DNA of 64,000 nucleotides from NCBI RefSeq assembly GCF_036850765.1, contig NC_089495.1, forward strand, positions 24,644,875-24,708,874, read 5' to 3'. Positions within the stretch are counted from its first letter, which is position 1. The number at the start of each line of letters is the position of its first letter. Made by a program: the position numbers and the translations under genes. This stretch comes from Saccopteryx bilineata (lineage: Eukaryota > Chordata > Mammalia > Chiroptera > Emballonuridae). Shown piece after piece: positions 1 to 10,207 of this stretch. The notes beneath the pieces are model-generated. The model ran no database searches and was not told the DNA's origin. It saw only the letters and a list, made by a program, of their open reading frames with translations.

Positions 1-985
1 AACAGAATCATCGTCAAGGCAGTGATTCCATTCTCATATCTTTCCCTTCATGTCTCCCAAGATAAATGGAGGTATTATATCCAGAAATCCATACTTACTA
101 CCTGGGCACATTTCCTAGATAGTTTCCTTAAAGATTTCCCATTAACACTGAGAAGCTCAAGTAGAAAATGAAAGATTCATGTTCAAGAATAATTAAAACC
201 AGCATCATTTATGGATTATAAATAATAGGACCTTTATGGTAAGAATCATCAAATCCTTAGTCACGAAGAAGGACAATGAATTTATATAGATATTTTACCC
301 TGGTTATTAGCCACAATCTGAAATACTGGATTGGTAAAGAGCTCTGGGATACTTCTAACATTAACATGGCAAAACCTCCTTTTCTTTTTTTTCACTTTCT
401 AGTTATGAGCTTTTCTAAATGTATGCATTCTCCTCTGTTCAGTGGTACTGACCTAACTACATCAGAGAGCTAGTCTAAGGATGAAAGGGACTGATATTTG
501 TAAACTTCATACTGTTATTTGGAACATAACATGTGCTGAGTAAATGGTATAGTATTTTTGTTGTTGTTGTTTTCTAAAACTAGCTAGAAATCCTGAAGAG
601 CATATTTATCTCAGCAGGAGAGGAAAAAGAAGGACACCCTAAGCTCCTGAGAGCGAGTGGAAAGGAAAGGAAGAGAGGATGACTGAGCGAGAGAAGAGAA
701 TGCTATTATTATAAAGGGGGAAAGGCTTGAGGAGCTGCATCAAGGGCAAAGAATGTCAGAGAAGACAGAGAGGAGAGAAGAATAAAAGAGAGGAAGAATG
801 GAAGGGGGGCAGAGAAACTAGTTTGTTTTATAAAGGTGATAACCGCGGAAGGGGTGATGGGATAAAAAACACACAACACAGTGAGTGATTGAAACCACCA
901 GTTACCTTCTTCTGATTCATCTCTTAGAGGAAATATTTTCTGAGAGAGAACTTTGCTCTTTTGTGTGCTAGTGAATACAAGGTGA
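1..985. other. No gene or repeat recognised; purine-rich tract inside
   Basis: I recognise no coding region or repeat family in this stretch. About 620-815 is strongly purine-rich on the plus strand (runs of GAGA, GGAA and AAGG), which looks like degenerate simple sequence. The rest is AT-rich unique sequence with frequent stops in all frames. Confidence 0.5.
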
Positions 986-988
986 GAT

Positions 989-1455
989 CCTCCTTCCTTT
1001 TTTTATTTTTATTTTTATTTATTTATTTATTTTTAATGGGGTGACATCAGTGAATCAAGATACATATATTCAAAGATAACATGTCCAGGTTATCTTGTCG
1101 TTCAATTATGTTGCATACCCATCACCCAAAGTCAGATTGTCCTCTGTCACCTTCTATCTAGTTCTCTTTGTGCCCCTCCCCCTCCCCCTTCCCTCTCCCT
1201 CTCCCCCCTCCCCCCATAACCACCACACTCTTATCAATGTCTCTTGGTCTCACTTTTATGTCCCATCTACGTATGGAATAATGCAGTTCCTGGTTTTTTC
1301 TGATTTACTTATTTCACTCCGTATCATGTTATCAAGATCCCACCATTTTGCTATAAATGATCCGATGTCATCATTTCTTATGGCTGAGTAGTATTCCACA
1401 GTGTATATGTGCCACATCTTCTTTATCCAGTCATCTATTGACGGGCTTTTTCTAA
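989..1455 (-). mobile_element. LINE-1 3' end, 5'-truncated, antisense
   Basis: Read on the minus strand, this is the 3' end of an L1 retrotransposon: the last part of ORF2, a pyrimidine/purine-skewed 3' UTR (C/T-rich at 1170-1215 on the plus strand), and an A-rich tail that appears as T/ATTT repeats at 989-1030. Homology stops abruptly near 1455, so the copy is 5'-truncated, as is typical of L1. I could not find convincing target-site duplications. It is a dead copy. Confidence 0.85.
1256..1450 (-). pseudogene. L1 ORF2 C-terminal fragment
   Basis: About 65 in-frame codons on the minus strand encode the very C-terminal part of L1 ORF2, the endonuclease/reverse transcriptase protein. The diagnostic run is YYSAIRNDDIGSFIAKWWDL followed by DNMIRSEISKSEKTRN. 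This lies downstream of the RT domain and includes no catalytic residues. It belongs to the 5'-truncated L1 at 989-1455 and cannot support retrotransposition. Confidence 0.85.
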
Positions 1456-1806
1456 TGATGACCCTGAGCAAGAACATGCTCTCCTTTTAAAAATCCCTTC
1501 TGCCTGAAGCTATGTGACAGTATGACCAAATAGGGTCTCCTTGGTTTCTGTGACTGATACAAAGTTGAGGGATGTACCTGGCAGATCCTTTTGAACTTCC
1601 TCATCTGGGAACTGAACCAGAACCAAAGACTCTGTGAGCCTGAATCACTGTGCTTACCTATCACTTTTCCCTTTTCTCTTTTCTCACAGTCTGCATACTC
1701 ACTACCCCAAATTATAAACTGCTCAGAAACCATGAAGTAGAATAGTGCAGTTTTTCCCCAGACTTGCCTGATTATACAAATACGCAGAATCATGCCAATC
1801 TTAACC
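1456..1806. other. No feature recognised
   Basis: This is unique-looking sequence between the L1 tail and the next SINE. A 113-codon minus-strand frame covers much of it, but it resembles no family I know and has no splice or Kozak context, so I do not call a gene. Confidence 0.5.
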
Positions 1807-1817
1807 TCACAGTGATT

Positions 1818-2178
1818 TATTTCTTAGGCAAGAGAGAGAGAAAGAGAGATGGACAGATAGGGACAGACATGAAGGGAAAGATATGAGAAGCATCAACTCA
1901 TAGTTGCAGCACTTTAATTGTTCATTGATTGCTTTCTCATATGTGCCTTGACTGGGGGGAGGGGGTCCAGATAAGCCAGTGACCCCTTTCTTAAGCCATA
2001 AACCTTTGGGCTCAAGCCAGCGACCATGGGGTCATGTCTATGATGCCATGCTCAAGCCAGTGACCCCACACTCAAGCTGGTGAGCCAGCACTCAAGCTGG
2101 TGACCTCGGGGTTTTGAACCTGGGTCCTCAGCATCCCAGTCCAGTGCTCTATCCACTGCACCACCACTTGGTCAGGCC
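1818..2178 (-). mobile_element. tRNA-derived SINE, type A (rhinolophoid-like), antisense
   Basis: The tRNA-like head is at the right-hand end (GGCCTGACCAAGTGGTGGTG on the minus strand). It is followed by the 'GCTGGCTTGAGC' tandem-like body, the 'CAAGGCACATATGAGAAAGC' box and a TCTCTC tail. The flanks share TCACAGTGATT (1807-1817 and 2180-2190), a target-site duplication indicating L1-type target-primed insertion. The copy is diverged and its internal B box is degraded, so it is probably silent. Confidence 0.85.
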
Positions 2179-2329
2179 TTCACAGTGATTCTTATAATTA
2201 CCACCTGAACCATGTAGAAATAGAGAAACTTCAGAATAAAACAAGTTATCTCTTTCCTAACTGAAGTTGACAGTTTAACAAATCATCTTAGGCTCTGTGT
2301 TCTTACTTAAGTTATCTCTGTGTTTGCTA

Positions 2330-2640
2330 AGTTATCTTATTGCTACTCGTGATGATAATTTTATGGATGACTTTCCAATCTGTGTTGTCCGTCTCAGAAG
2401 CACCTCCTCAGTGAAGTCTTTATTACGCCTTCCCCAGCTTTGCCAGGCCTTTCTTTCCTGCTTCATGTCATGCCTGAATAGATGAATTGCAATCACGTTC
2501 GGTTCAGAATTAGTTGTCTAATATTTCTCTAGACTCCAGGTCTTGTTGGAGGTCATGTCTTACTCATCTGGGAGTCCTCAGTATTTTGCTCTCATGGTAC
2601 ATGGGAAATGTTCAGTGTTTATTGAATGCACACCCAATGT
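2330..2640 (+). mobile_element. L2 LINE 3' fragment
   Basis: The sequence follows the 3' end of ancient L2: 'CTCAGAAGCACCTCCTCAGT', 'AAGTCTTTATTACGCCTTCCC', then the 'TTCAGTGTTTATTGAATG' terminus. It is a highly diverged non-coding relic predating the bat SINEs. Confidence 0.6.
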
Positions 2641-3760
2641 AGACACTTGTGAAGACACACCTGGAAGGTGAGAAAATTGAGCTCATCCTGGGAAAAAAAT
2701 CAAGACATAGGAGTAAGAGATTTGCCCAGCGTTACCTTTACATCCTAATTAGCTGAAGCCCTAGGGCCTGTGCTGGCGTCTCTCCAGACTGGTTTTCTGT
2801 ATCTGGCTAGAATTGGGATAGAATTGATCTCACAGGTTGGTTTGAGCTTCATCACTCTATATATGCATCTCTGATCATTTTCTTTTGTCCCCAGGTGGCA
2901 GGGAAGTCTGTAGAAGTAGAAGGAGAATAAAAGGTGAGAATAGTAGCTAACTAGTCATATTTTGTAACATGAAGATGAAAAGATAATGTTTTAGTGTGTT
3001 GAATATTACAGCATTAAACTGCCACTTTGAGGGTCATAGTGCTGCAGAAGGCAAAGACCACGTAATGTCTTCTAAGTCACAGCGAAAGATCACTGAAATA
3101 CTGAGATGGATAATTTATAGTAATTACATCAGGGATGCTTTGCATTAATTAATATTCCCTCTGAGTTGACTCCTGCCAAATTTGTGGGGCTTCATTCTCG
3201 TTTTAACTGTTAGGGAAACCAGACGGACCCCAGAAATTGAGGCCACGGGGATTTTATTGTGGGAAAACGTCCTCTCTAAAACTCGGACAGAGGACTAAAG
3301 CAGGAGGGTGGGGGGGCAGAGCTGGCTGCTGTTGTGGGGAAGCGAAGTCAGCACCCACAGCTTCAAGTCACGTCTAAGGAAGGGTTGATAAGGAAATGGA
3401 CCGTTTTAGACAAGTCTGCACGCCCTACCTTATTTCCTCCTCTACATTGCAAGGCGAATTTTGCAAAAAAAAAAAAAAAAGAAGAAAAGATGTGTGTTGC
3501 ATTTCTCTGTAGTGAATTGCTTTGCTTCTTCAGCGGGAAGAGCAGGAGAAATCCTGTTTGCATCTTTTCAGTTGCTCTTACAAGCCTCCAAAGTCTGAGG
3601 TAATGTTTTTCTGTGGCTTGGAGTGACCAAAAGGGAAGAGCAGAAATTGTTCCCTGAGTAGCGGTGGCCAAGAACAAGGAGGAAACCTCTTCCTTGCTCA
3701 ACTGGTAGATGTTTATCTACATAGTTTGCCCCTCTGCTTTTTAATACTGTTTGGAAAGAT
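2641..3760. other. Unclassified; GC-richer block ending in an A-run at 3465-3480
   Basis: No gene is recognised. About 3200-3480 is GC-richer than its surroundings and ends in a 16-base A-run followed by GAAGAAAAG, so it could be an old retroposed or LTR-like insert. I cannot name the source. Overlapping plus and minus frames of about 90-112 codons across 3334-3858 show no known domain. Confidence 0.35.
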
Positions 3761-3764
3761 GAAA

Positions 3765-3915
3765 TTAACCTGTAGTTTACTGGGCAGGGTGTGGATTTTG
3801 GCCTCAGACATACCAGGTTAATTTCAAATGTTACTATATCCACTTTTGTGCAACTCACAGTAAGCTATCTGAATTCTGAGCCACAGTGTTCTCATCTATA
3901 CAACCGCATTAACGA
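3765..3915 (+). mobile_element. MIR SINE fragment
   Basis: The order of motifs fits the MIR core: a 'TTTGGCCTCAGACATACC' type stretch, then 'TGTGCAACTCACAGTAAGC', then 'TGAGCCACAGTGTTCTCATC'. It is an old, diverged mammalian SINE remnant. Confidence 0.5.
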
Positions 3916-4216
3916 TGCTGTGAACTGAACAGCTACACAATTTGCAGGTCAGTGCAAAATAGAAATGTGGAACCTTTGTTCGAGAAATATTATGAATTTC
4001 AGGATGTTTATAGCTAACCTCAAGTGGGGGCCCTTTAGAGCTGGTATAACTAGGCAGCTCACACCCATAGAGCTGGCCCTGGCTACAAGTCATTCGCCTT
4101 TGGTTCTCAAATATCTTCCCATTTATTTCTGTATGTCAGAGTTGATCCCTGAAAACTTCATTTGCACAGTCTGCTAGCGAGATTTGGCCAATGGGGGGAA
4201 ATTGCAGGAGACTGGA

Positions 4217-4340
4217 GGGTGGGAGAAGCCAAGTTATCTCTCTTTCTCCCTTTCTCTCCCCTTCTTTCCTACTTTCTCCCTCTCCCCCCGCCATGGCCCT
4301 TTGTCCCCCCATCTCTCCCTCCCCTCTCTCTCTATTCATT
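4217..4340. repeat. Pyrimidine-rich low-complexity tract
   Basis: This is a CT-dominated tract on the plus strand (repeated TCTCTC, CCCTCTCC and TTTCTCCC). Frames reading through it in both directions give low-complexity Ser/Leu/Pro or Glu/Gly/Arg peptides and are not genes. Confidence 0.8.
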
Positions 4341-4819
4341 TTCCTTTGAGAGGCATCTCTAACAGTGACTGCCTGTCCTCTTCAGGTTCCAGGTTGTCTA
4401 GGAGAGCCTCCTTCTGGGGTCCCACCTTCCCTGATCCCACTTCTTGCTGAACGCTCCTCACTGTTTCAGGTCCCTGCTTCAGCGGTGGCCCGGCTTCTCT
4501 GCTCTGATCATGACCCTGTCCCTTGTCCCCAGCCTCACTAGAGATGCCAGTTCTGACTCTTTCTAACATCTGGAGTGCCTCATTCTTCCCTATTTCATAT
4601 TTTAACTTGTCCAAGCCCTTTTAAATATGGTTTCCTTTATTAAGTATTCTCTGTTGAACTATTCTGCATGGGATTTGACACAAATATCTACCTTGCAATA
4701 CTTTCATAAGGACTAAATTTGCCTATGTCAGTGATTTTTTTTTTTTTCTGAAGCTGGAAACGGGGAGAGACAGTCAGACAGACTCCCGCATGCGCCCGAC
4801 CAGGATCCACCTGGCACGC

Positions 4820-4855
4820 CCACCAGGGGGCGACGCTCTGCCCACCAGGGGGCGA
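4820..4855 (+). promoter_or_regulatory. Tandem CTCF-core-like motifs inside type B SINE
   Basis: CCACCAGGGGGCGA occurs at 4820-4833 and again at 4842-4855, starting exactly 22 bp apart. Each matches 13 of 14 positions of the commonly cited CTCF core CCASYAGRKGGCRS (last base A instead of C/G). The motif reads on the plus strand, opposite to the SINE's own direction. Binding is inferred from motif identity only. Confidence 0.45.
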
Positions 4856-5056
4856 TGCTCTGCCCCTCTGGGGCATCGCTCTGCCGAGACCAGAGCCACT
4901 CTAGCGCCTGGGGCAGAGGCCAAGGAGCCATCCCCAGCACCCGGGCCATCTCTGCTCCAATGGAGCCTTGGCTGCGGGAGGGGAAGAGAGAGACAGAGAG
5001 GAAGGAGGGGGTGGGGTGGAGAAGCAAATGGGTGCTTCTCCTGTGTGCCCTGGCCG

Positions 5057-5109
5057 GGAATCGAACCCGGGTCCCCCGCACGCCAGGCTGACGCTGTACC
5101 GCTGAGCCA
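5057..5109 (-). promoter_or_regulatory. Internal Pol III promoter (A and B boxes) of type B SINE
   Basis: On the minus strand the A box TGGCTCAGCGG (5099-5109) and B box GGTTCGATTCC (5057-5067) both fit the tRNA-type RNA polymerase III consensus. The promoter appears intact by sequence. Whether this copy is transcribed cannot be seen. Confidence 0.6.
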
Positions 5110-5201
5110 ACCAGCCAGGGCTATGTCAGTGATTTTCAACTGTAGGTTGCAACCCATTCATGAGTTATAAAATCAAGGTAATAGATCAAAACCAGAATTT
5201 A

Positions 5202-5555
5202 TTTATTTATTTATTTATTATTATTATTTTTAAATATTTTACAGAGACAGAGAGAGAGTCAGAGAGAGTGATAGACAGGGACAGACAGAATGGAGAGAGA
5301 CGAGAAGCATCAATCATTAGTTTTTCATTGCGAGACCTTAGTTGTTCATTGATTGCTTTCTCATATGTGCCTTGACCATGGGACTACAGCAGACTGAGTA
5401 ACCCCTTGTTTGAGCCAGCGACCTTGGGTCCAAGCTTTTGAGCTTTGCTCAAACCAGATGAGCCGGCGCTTAAGCTGGCGACCTTGGGGTCTCAAACCTG
5501 GGTCCTCTGCATCCCAGTCTGACACTCTATCCACTGCGCCACTGCCTGGTCAGGC
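5202..5555 (-). mobile_element. tRNA-derived SINE, type A, antisense, full length
   Basis: This is a complete type A element in reverse. The head GCCTGACCAGGCAGTGGCGC is at 5536-5555, followed by the 'GCTGGCTCAAAC' body and 'CAAGGCACATATGAGAAAGC', with an A-rich tail that appears as (TTTA)n at about 5200-5235. Flanking copies of AAAACCAGAATTTA (ending at 5201 and starting at 5556) form the target duplication. It sits 80 bp from the type B element at 4739-5121, in the same orientation. Confidence 0.92.
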
Positions 5556-5569
5556 AAAACCAGAATTTA

Positions 5570-6740
5570 GAACACAAAATTATATAAAGTAGAATAGAGA
5601 ATATTGCAGTGTGTGTATGTACTTAAAGTAAGTACTGTTTCATAGAACTTGTGGATGTCAGTATGTGTATGTGTGCCTGTGCACCATTTCATGGTGTAAA
5701 AATATATTACCTTCTAGCAGCTGGGATAAAAAGAAGAATAAAGCCAATGGTCTAAGGTTTCTGGCACATAATAAGCACTTAACAAATCATAGCAACTATG
5801 GTTGCCATCCAAGGCCATGTCATATAAACACAATCCAGTCAGACAGGGCTCAAAGAGTTTACCAGTCCAATTCACGTTAGCGCATTAGGAGAGTTCCACA
5901 TAGTTGGGCCAGGATGTACTGAAATAGCCAAAGCGTTTACTTACATTTGTTTGATCACCAGCCTTGGCTGAAAGGGAAGCCAGCCCGGTTGGAAGAACAG
6001 AAACAGTTTTAAGATAACATTTTATTTTTTCAATGATTCATTGCAATTCTGTCCCTGCAACATTTCTTCTAACAGCTGAGTGCTTTAAAATAAGCAAGTC
6101 TCACCTAGGAACGTCAGAATGAGGAGGAAGCGGTGAGCTAAAGCAGCTCCCAGTCAGCATGTTAGTAAGAGGACAGCTTGGCTCCTCGGACATGTCTCTT
6201 TGTTAAAGGTATTAAAGGGCTCCATAAAAATAAATGTTCTCCCAGACAGCCAAGAGGTTGGTAAATAACAAATATTATCAGCCATCCAGCATTTGCTGAA
6301 GGGAGATCTGAAAAATTACAGGTTACTCGACTTTGTCATAGCCATCCCAGCCGAGGCCGCTGTGAGCTATGTGCTGATGATGAAAGGAAAATTACTAGCA
6401 TAAGAATTTTTAGCTCCCTGTCTAGTTCTTGTCTATTTCATCCAGCGAAGCAATACAAACTCCCAACCATTCTTGAATCCATCCAACTCCAAAGAACAAG
6501 GGCCCTGAGAAATGGCAACAGCTACAGGCCACATGGATTTCTCTGCCTCCTGGCCTCCTCTGAGACCTCATGAGATGTCTCTATGTTTCAGAGCAGCCTT
6601 CCCATGCTCTGTTGCCCTTCTGAGAGCACAGTGGGCAAGGTTTCTTCTACAGGTGCTGGTTTTGAGTATCTCTAGTGTGGCAAGCAAGACAACTGTCTGT
6701 TTCTACCACCACATGATGACAGTGTTTGTAGTATCAGGTG
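5570..6740. other. No gene; unique sequence with conserved-element character at about 6000-6480
   Basis: I recognise no repeat or coding region. The 6000-6480 part is repeat-free, of mixed base composition, and has regulatory-looking blocks (for example TTATCAGCCATCCAGCATTT and a GATGATGAAAGGAAAATTA stretch). This resembles conserved non-coding elements, but conservation cannot be tested from one sequence. A 110-codon frame at 6512-6844 has no recognisable domain and runs into a MIR. Confidence 0.3.
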
Positions 6741-6754
6741 ACAGAGAGAAAGGG

Positions 6755-7085
6755 CAGCTGATAGAGCCCTCACGTTGTACCAGAAACTGTACTGGATACT
6801 TTCTTACCTGTACAGGACTTACCCTAAATACAGTTTACATTTAAAATTATTTAATCCTCAAAATTACCTTAGAAGTTACTTTATTATTATTATCATTTTT
6901 CAGCTGAGGAGCTAGATAAGAAAGGGGCAAATACACTGCTCACATAAATTAGGGGGTATTTTATTGCTTCATATTCATTTTGAAATATCCCCTAATTTTT
7001 TGTGAGCAGTATAACTTGCCCAAATTCACACAGCCAATTATTACTTCATTGAATCTTAGCCAAGATTCCAACAAGATGTTCTGGT
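6755..7085 (+). mobile_element. MIR SINE, interrupted by a mariner MITE
   Basis: MIR blocks run in order: 'TGTACCAGAAACTGTACTGG', 'TTTAATCCTCAAAATTACC', 'AGCTGAGGAGCTAGATAAG' and, after the insertion, 'AACTTGCCCAAATTCACACA'. The element is cut at 6934-7011 by a mariner-type MITE. With the insert and one TA removed, GGGCAAATAACTTGCCCAAA is restored, matching the MIR consensus. Confidence 0.8.
6934..7011. mobile_element. Minimal Tc1/mariner-type MITE, 78 bp
   Basis: The terminal inverted repeats read about CACTGCTCACATAAATTAGG on the left and TACTGCTCACAAAAAATTAG on the right (reverse complement). The element is flanked by TA at 6932-6933 and 7012-7013, the mariner target duplication. Its right-hand part, reversed, matches the left end of the larger MITE at 29562-29811 through the AAAATGAATATGAAGC block, so this is an internally deleted relative. 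Confidence 0.8.
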
Positions 7086-9060
7086 TGCCACGTCCAAGCT
7101 CCTAACCTCTACCTGGACTGGGAACAAGATAGACTGTGTTCTAGTTTTACTTTAACCGATTTACCAAGTTGGTGGGCAAATCAACCCCTCGGCAATGTCT
7201 CCTTCCCCTGTGTAAGATGAGGAAACCACCCTGGATGTTTTCAAGTCCCTTCTAGTGCCACTTTTCTTGTTTCTTTGAATTTTAGTGTTCAGAGGGATTC
7301 TACTAATCCATCTAATATATTCTATCACCCTAAAGTTGTTCAAACAAATCAGTTACTAACTACTATTCCAAATTGTCCAAGTAGGGATATTGTTCTATTC
7401 ATCCACTCCCTCGTGTGCAGCGAGGAGGCCCCCTATTCTACAGCGGTGTTTCTGTCTTCTACCTTCTTTTCTTCCTATCTGACCTAAAACTGCCTTTTAG
7501 CTTTCAGCCCCTGGCAGAAAACCCCAGGAAGCTTCCTACATCCCTGTGTTTGTCACATGGGCCCCCTGAAAGGAGTGCTGAGTTAGAGGATATGACTGGT
7601 CTAATGGATTTATATATAATAGTGATACACCAAGGAGATACTTGAGAAAGAAGAGGAGTGGGGGAGACAGAACACTAAACAATGTTTCCAATTAAGAGAA
7701 GAGCAAGGTCAGAGAGAATGCCCTCTGGATGGAGCTCCCCACCACCTGACAAGCTGATTAAACAGTAAGGCTGCAATAAGTAAATGTTTACTCCAAGCCA
7801 GGTGCTTGGACTACACAGAACTCTATTAGGCACGAGTAAGTGGTTTAATTGGCTTACCTTGATTCCACTGTTAGTGTTTTCCTCTTAAGTGCCTGTCAGA
7901 GAGAATCTTTGTGCCTCCCTTGGAACAGCTGGCTCATAAAAACATAAACTTATCTGAACATGTTGAGTCGGGATCTTTTGGTTCCTACAGTCTTCCCTCC
8001 AATTTGTATGAAAATGGTAGGGGAGAAAGAGTTAAAACATGCTATTTCTAGCTGGCTATTTTACCAATTTTATCAAAATTAATTGAATCATATTTTATAA
8101 ATTGTTCTATATTTTGTGTTGTTTTCTGTCCTCAAGATGGAATTCTAGCTAAACACTGTGGACTTAATATAACCCAACTGCGGTATTTATCTATCGGAAC
8201 GTCTCTAAGGGACATGGACAGTGATATGCGCAGAACATTCTTATTAATACAGGAATTTGTGGTCAGCTCGACATGTTAGCCATAATTGACTCCATGCCTC
8301 TTTCCCTTTTGTGGTTTTGTTATTGGATTTATTTTTCCAGACATTTTTTTTCAAACATGTACTTATTAATTCATCTGCTTGGAATGGTTTGAATAGAAAA
8401 ATATATCAAGGTATCAAAAATATTCTTCTTCAAGATCAGAATATCCATGCCTTTATCCTACTCCACCCTTCCGTTTTTCTCTCTCCATTCCTGATTCTCT
8501 ACTTTTTTGGTTACCCAGGAAATACAAGCTCCTTGATTTTTAAGTTTATGATTAACATAGAAGTAGTGACTCAGCATTTGTTTGGAAGACTGCGTGAAGA
8601 CTAGAAATGCACAGTTGTTAATTGTAATAAATATGGTTTGTACTCTTTTATGTATTTGCCTGCTGTGCTGTAAGTGTAGGGTGCTCTTTCAGAATAAACA
8701 TAGGCTGGCTGTCTCAGAATTTTTGAATTTCTTTTTATTAAAATATTTCCCCAAGTTGTGTCCAAAGAATACTACCTCCACAATATGCTTCTTGAAAAAA
8801 AGACATCATGATCTAATAAGTTTAGGAATCCCTGCTCACACTTTTCAGTTTCTTAAGAGTAACTATTAATATTAATAGACTTAAGAGTAAAAATTTCATT
8901 AACAGAAGGACTCATGTCCTTTTTAATCAGTACTTCTCAAAATTAGTTAATCCCATCAGCTTAAATCCCTGCTTTTATTCTGACAATTGTTACTACATAC
9001 TTATAAGTTAGCATTCTTCATAATATTTGTGGGAAATGGACTATAGGGCTATGATCCTTA
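7086..9060. other. No gene or confident repeat
   Basis: This is AT-rich sequence with only short frames (under about 100 codons). Two overlapping 95-97 codon frames at 8311-8869 are rich in Phe, Leu and Ile, as expected of AT-rich non-coding DNA, and match no family I know. Confidence 0.5.
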
Positions 9061-9061
9061 T

Positions 9062-9140
9062 GAAATATCAATAGTAGCCATCATTTGTTGAGCATTCACT
9101 GTTTGGCAGGAATTGTTCTAGGTACTTTAGATGTCAAAAT
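9062..9140 (+). mobile_element. MIR-like fragment
   Basis: 'GAGCATTCACTGTTTGGCAG' and 'TGTTCTAGGTACTTTAGATG' fit the central MIR segment that usually reads like 'tgccaggcactgtgctaggtgctt'. It is short and diverged. A second possible MIR segment lies at about 9655-9760 ('TTTGTCCCCATTTTAATGAG' and 'AAAATTAAGATACAGAGATG'). Confidence 0.45.
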
Positions 9141-9920
9141 AGATAGGTGTTTATTTTGGGTACTTTAACAGACTGAAATGACTGCTTTATAGAAAATAGA
9201 CTCTCTTTCACATAAAAATCTAACATTGTAAGCAGTGCAGGGAGTTAGGACAGTTCTGTGAAAGGGTCATCCAAGGGCTCAAGTACCTTCCACGGTATTG
9301 ATTCACCATCTTCCATATTGTTCTCTTCTCTGTGGAAATGAATAACTCATCCTCCCTCACTCATATTCAATCAGAAAGGAGACGAAGGGGCACATTTAAT
9401 GAAAGGGAAAACGGAGAGCAAACAGCTTCCTGTTAAAAGATATGGTTTGTATTATGCTCATATCTCATTGTCTAGAATTTATGGATATGGCCACACCCAG
9501 TTTACAAGTAAGTCTGGGAAATACAGTCTCTGCCTGGGGAACACATGTTCACCTCAAACTTAGGAGGTTTGACTATTAAAACGGAAGAAGGAAAGATTGA
9601 ATATTACACACACTTAGCCTTTTCTGTTTTTCTTTTTCAACATGAAATCCTGTAACCAACTCCATGAAATAAGTACTTTTGTCCCCATTTTAATGAGAAA
9701 ATTAAGATACAGAGATGGTAAAACCAAAATTACATAATAATAGGTGGCTTTAGTCTTTGATGTCAGGTTACTTAATTCCAAAACTTAGGTTCTTGAGTAA
9801 TATGTACACTTACAATGCTTTCCTCCCAGATTTCTCGTAGTCTGCACAATTCTTGGATCTATGCTTTTCTAATATTAAGAGATTCATTTTCTAAGTCAGT
9901 GGGGTAGAGACTCATTTATT
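9141..9920. other. No gene; mostly unique sequence
   Basis: Apart from the possible MIR segment near 9655-9760, I see no repeat, RNA gene or convincing coding frame here. Confidence 0.45.
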
Positions 9921-9952
9921 AAATTATGTTCTTTTTTTCGGCCCTGGCCGGT

Positions 9953-10004
9953 TGGCTCAGTGGTAGAGCGTCGGCCTGGCGTGTGGGGGCCCTGGTTCGA
10001 TTCC
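9953..10004 (+). promoter_or_regulatory. Internal Pol III promoter (A and B boxes)
   Basis: A box TGGCTCAGTGG (9953-9963) and B box GGTTCGATTCC (9994-10004) match the tRNA-type Pol III consensus without a mismatch at conserved positions. Of the SINE copies in the window, this has one of the best-preserved promoters. Confidence 0.65.
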
Positions 10005-10207
10005 CGGCCAAGGCACACAGGAGAAGCGCCCATCTGCTTCTCCACCCCTCCCCCTCTCCTTCCTCTCTGTCTCTCTCTTCCCCTCCCGCAGCAGAGGCTC
10101 CATTGGAGCAAAGATGGCCCGGGCACTGGGGATGGCTCCTTGGCCTCTGCTCCAGGCGCTAGAGTGGCTCTGGTTGCAACAAAGCGACCCTCTGGAGGGG
10201 CAGAGCA

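Larger units (their letters stand above)
4739..5121 (-). mobile_element. tRNA-derived SINE, type B (rhinolophoid-like), antisense, full length
   Basis: This is a complete type B element in reverse. The tRNA-like head is at 5041-5121, with an A box at 5099-5109 and a perfect B box (GGTTCGATTCC, minus strand) at 5057-5067. The body includes 'CTCCATTGGAGCAGAGATGG', and the A-rich tail abuts 4739. Flanking duplications TATGTCAGTGATTTT at 4724-4738 and 5122-5136 are identical, so the insertion is relatively young. The body holds two CTCF-core-like motifs (annotated separately). Frames of 69-127 codons read through it on both strands; they are SINE sequence, not genes. Confidence 0.93.

Noticed and set aside
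4217..4340. CT-rich tract as a promoter or polypyrimidine/branch site
   Set aside because: Low-complexity sequence with no adjacent exon-like frame or AG acceptor leading to coding sequence.
9940..10013. tRNA gene
   Set aside because: The cloverleaf-like head with A and B boxes is continuous with a SINE body and flanked by target duplications, so it is a SINE head, not a tRNA gene.
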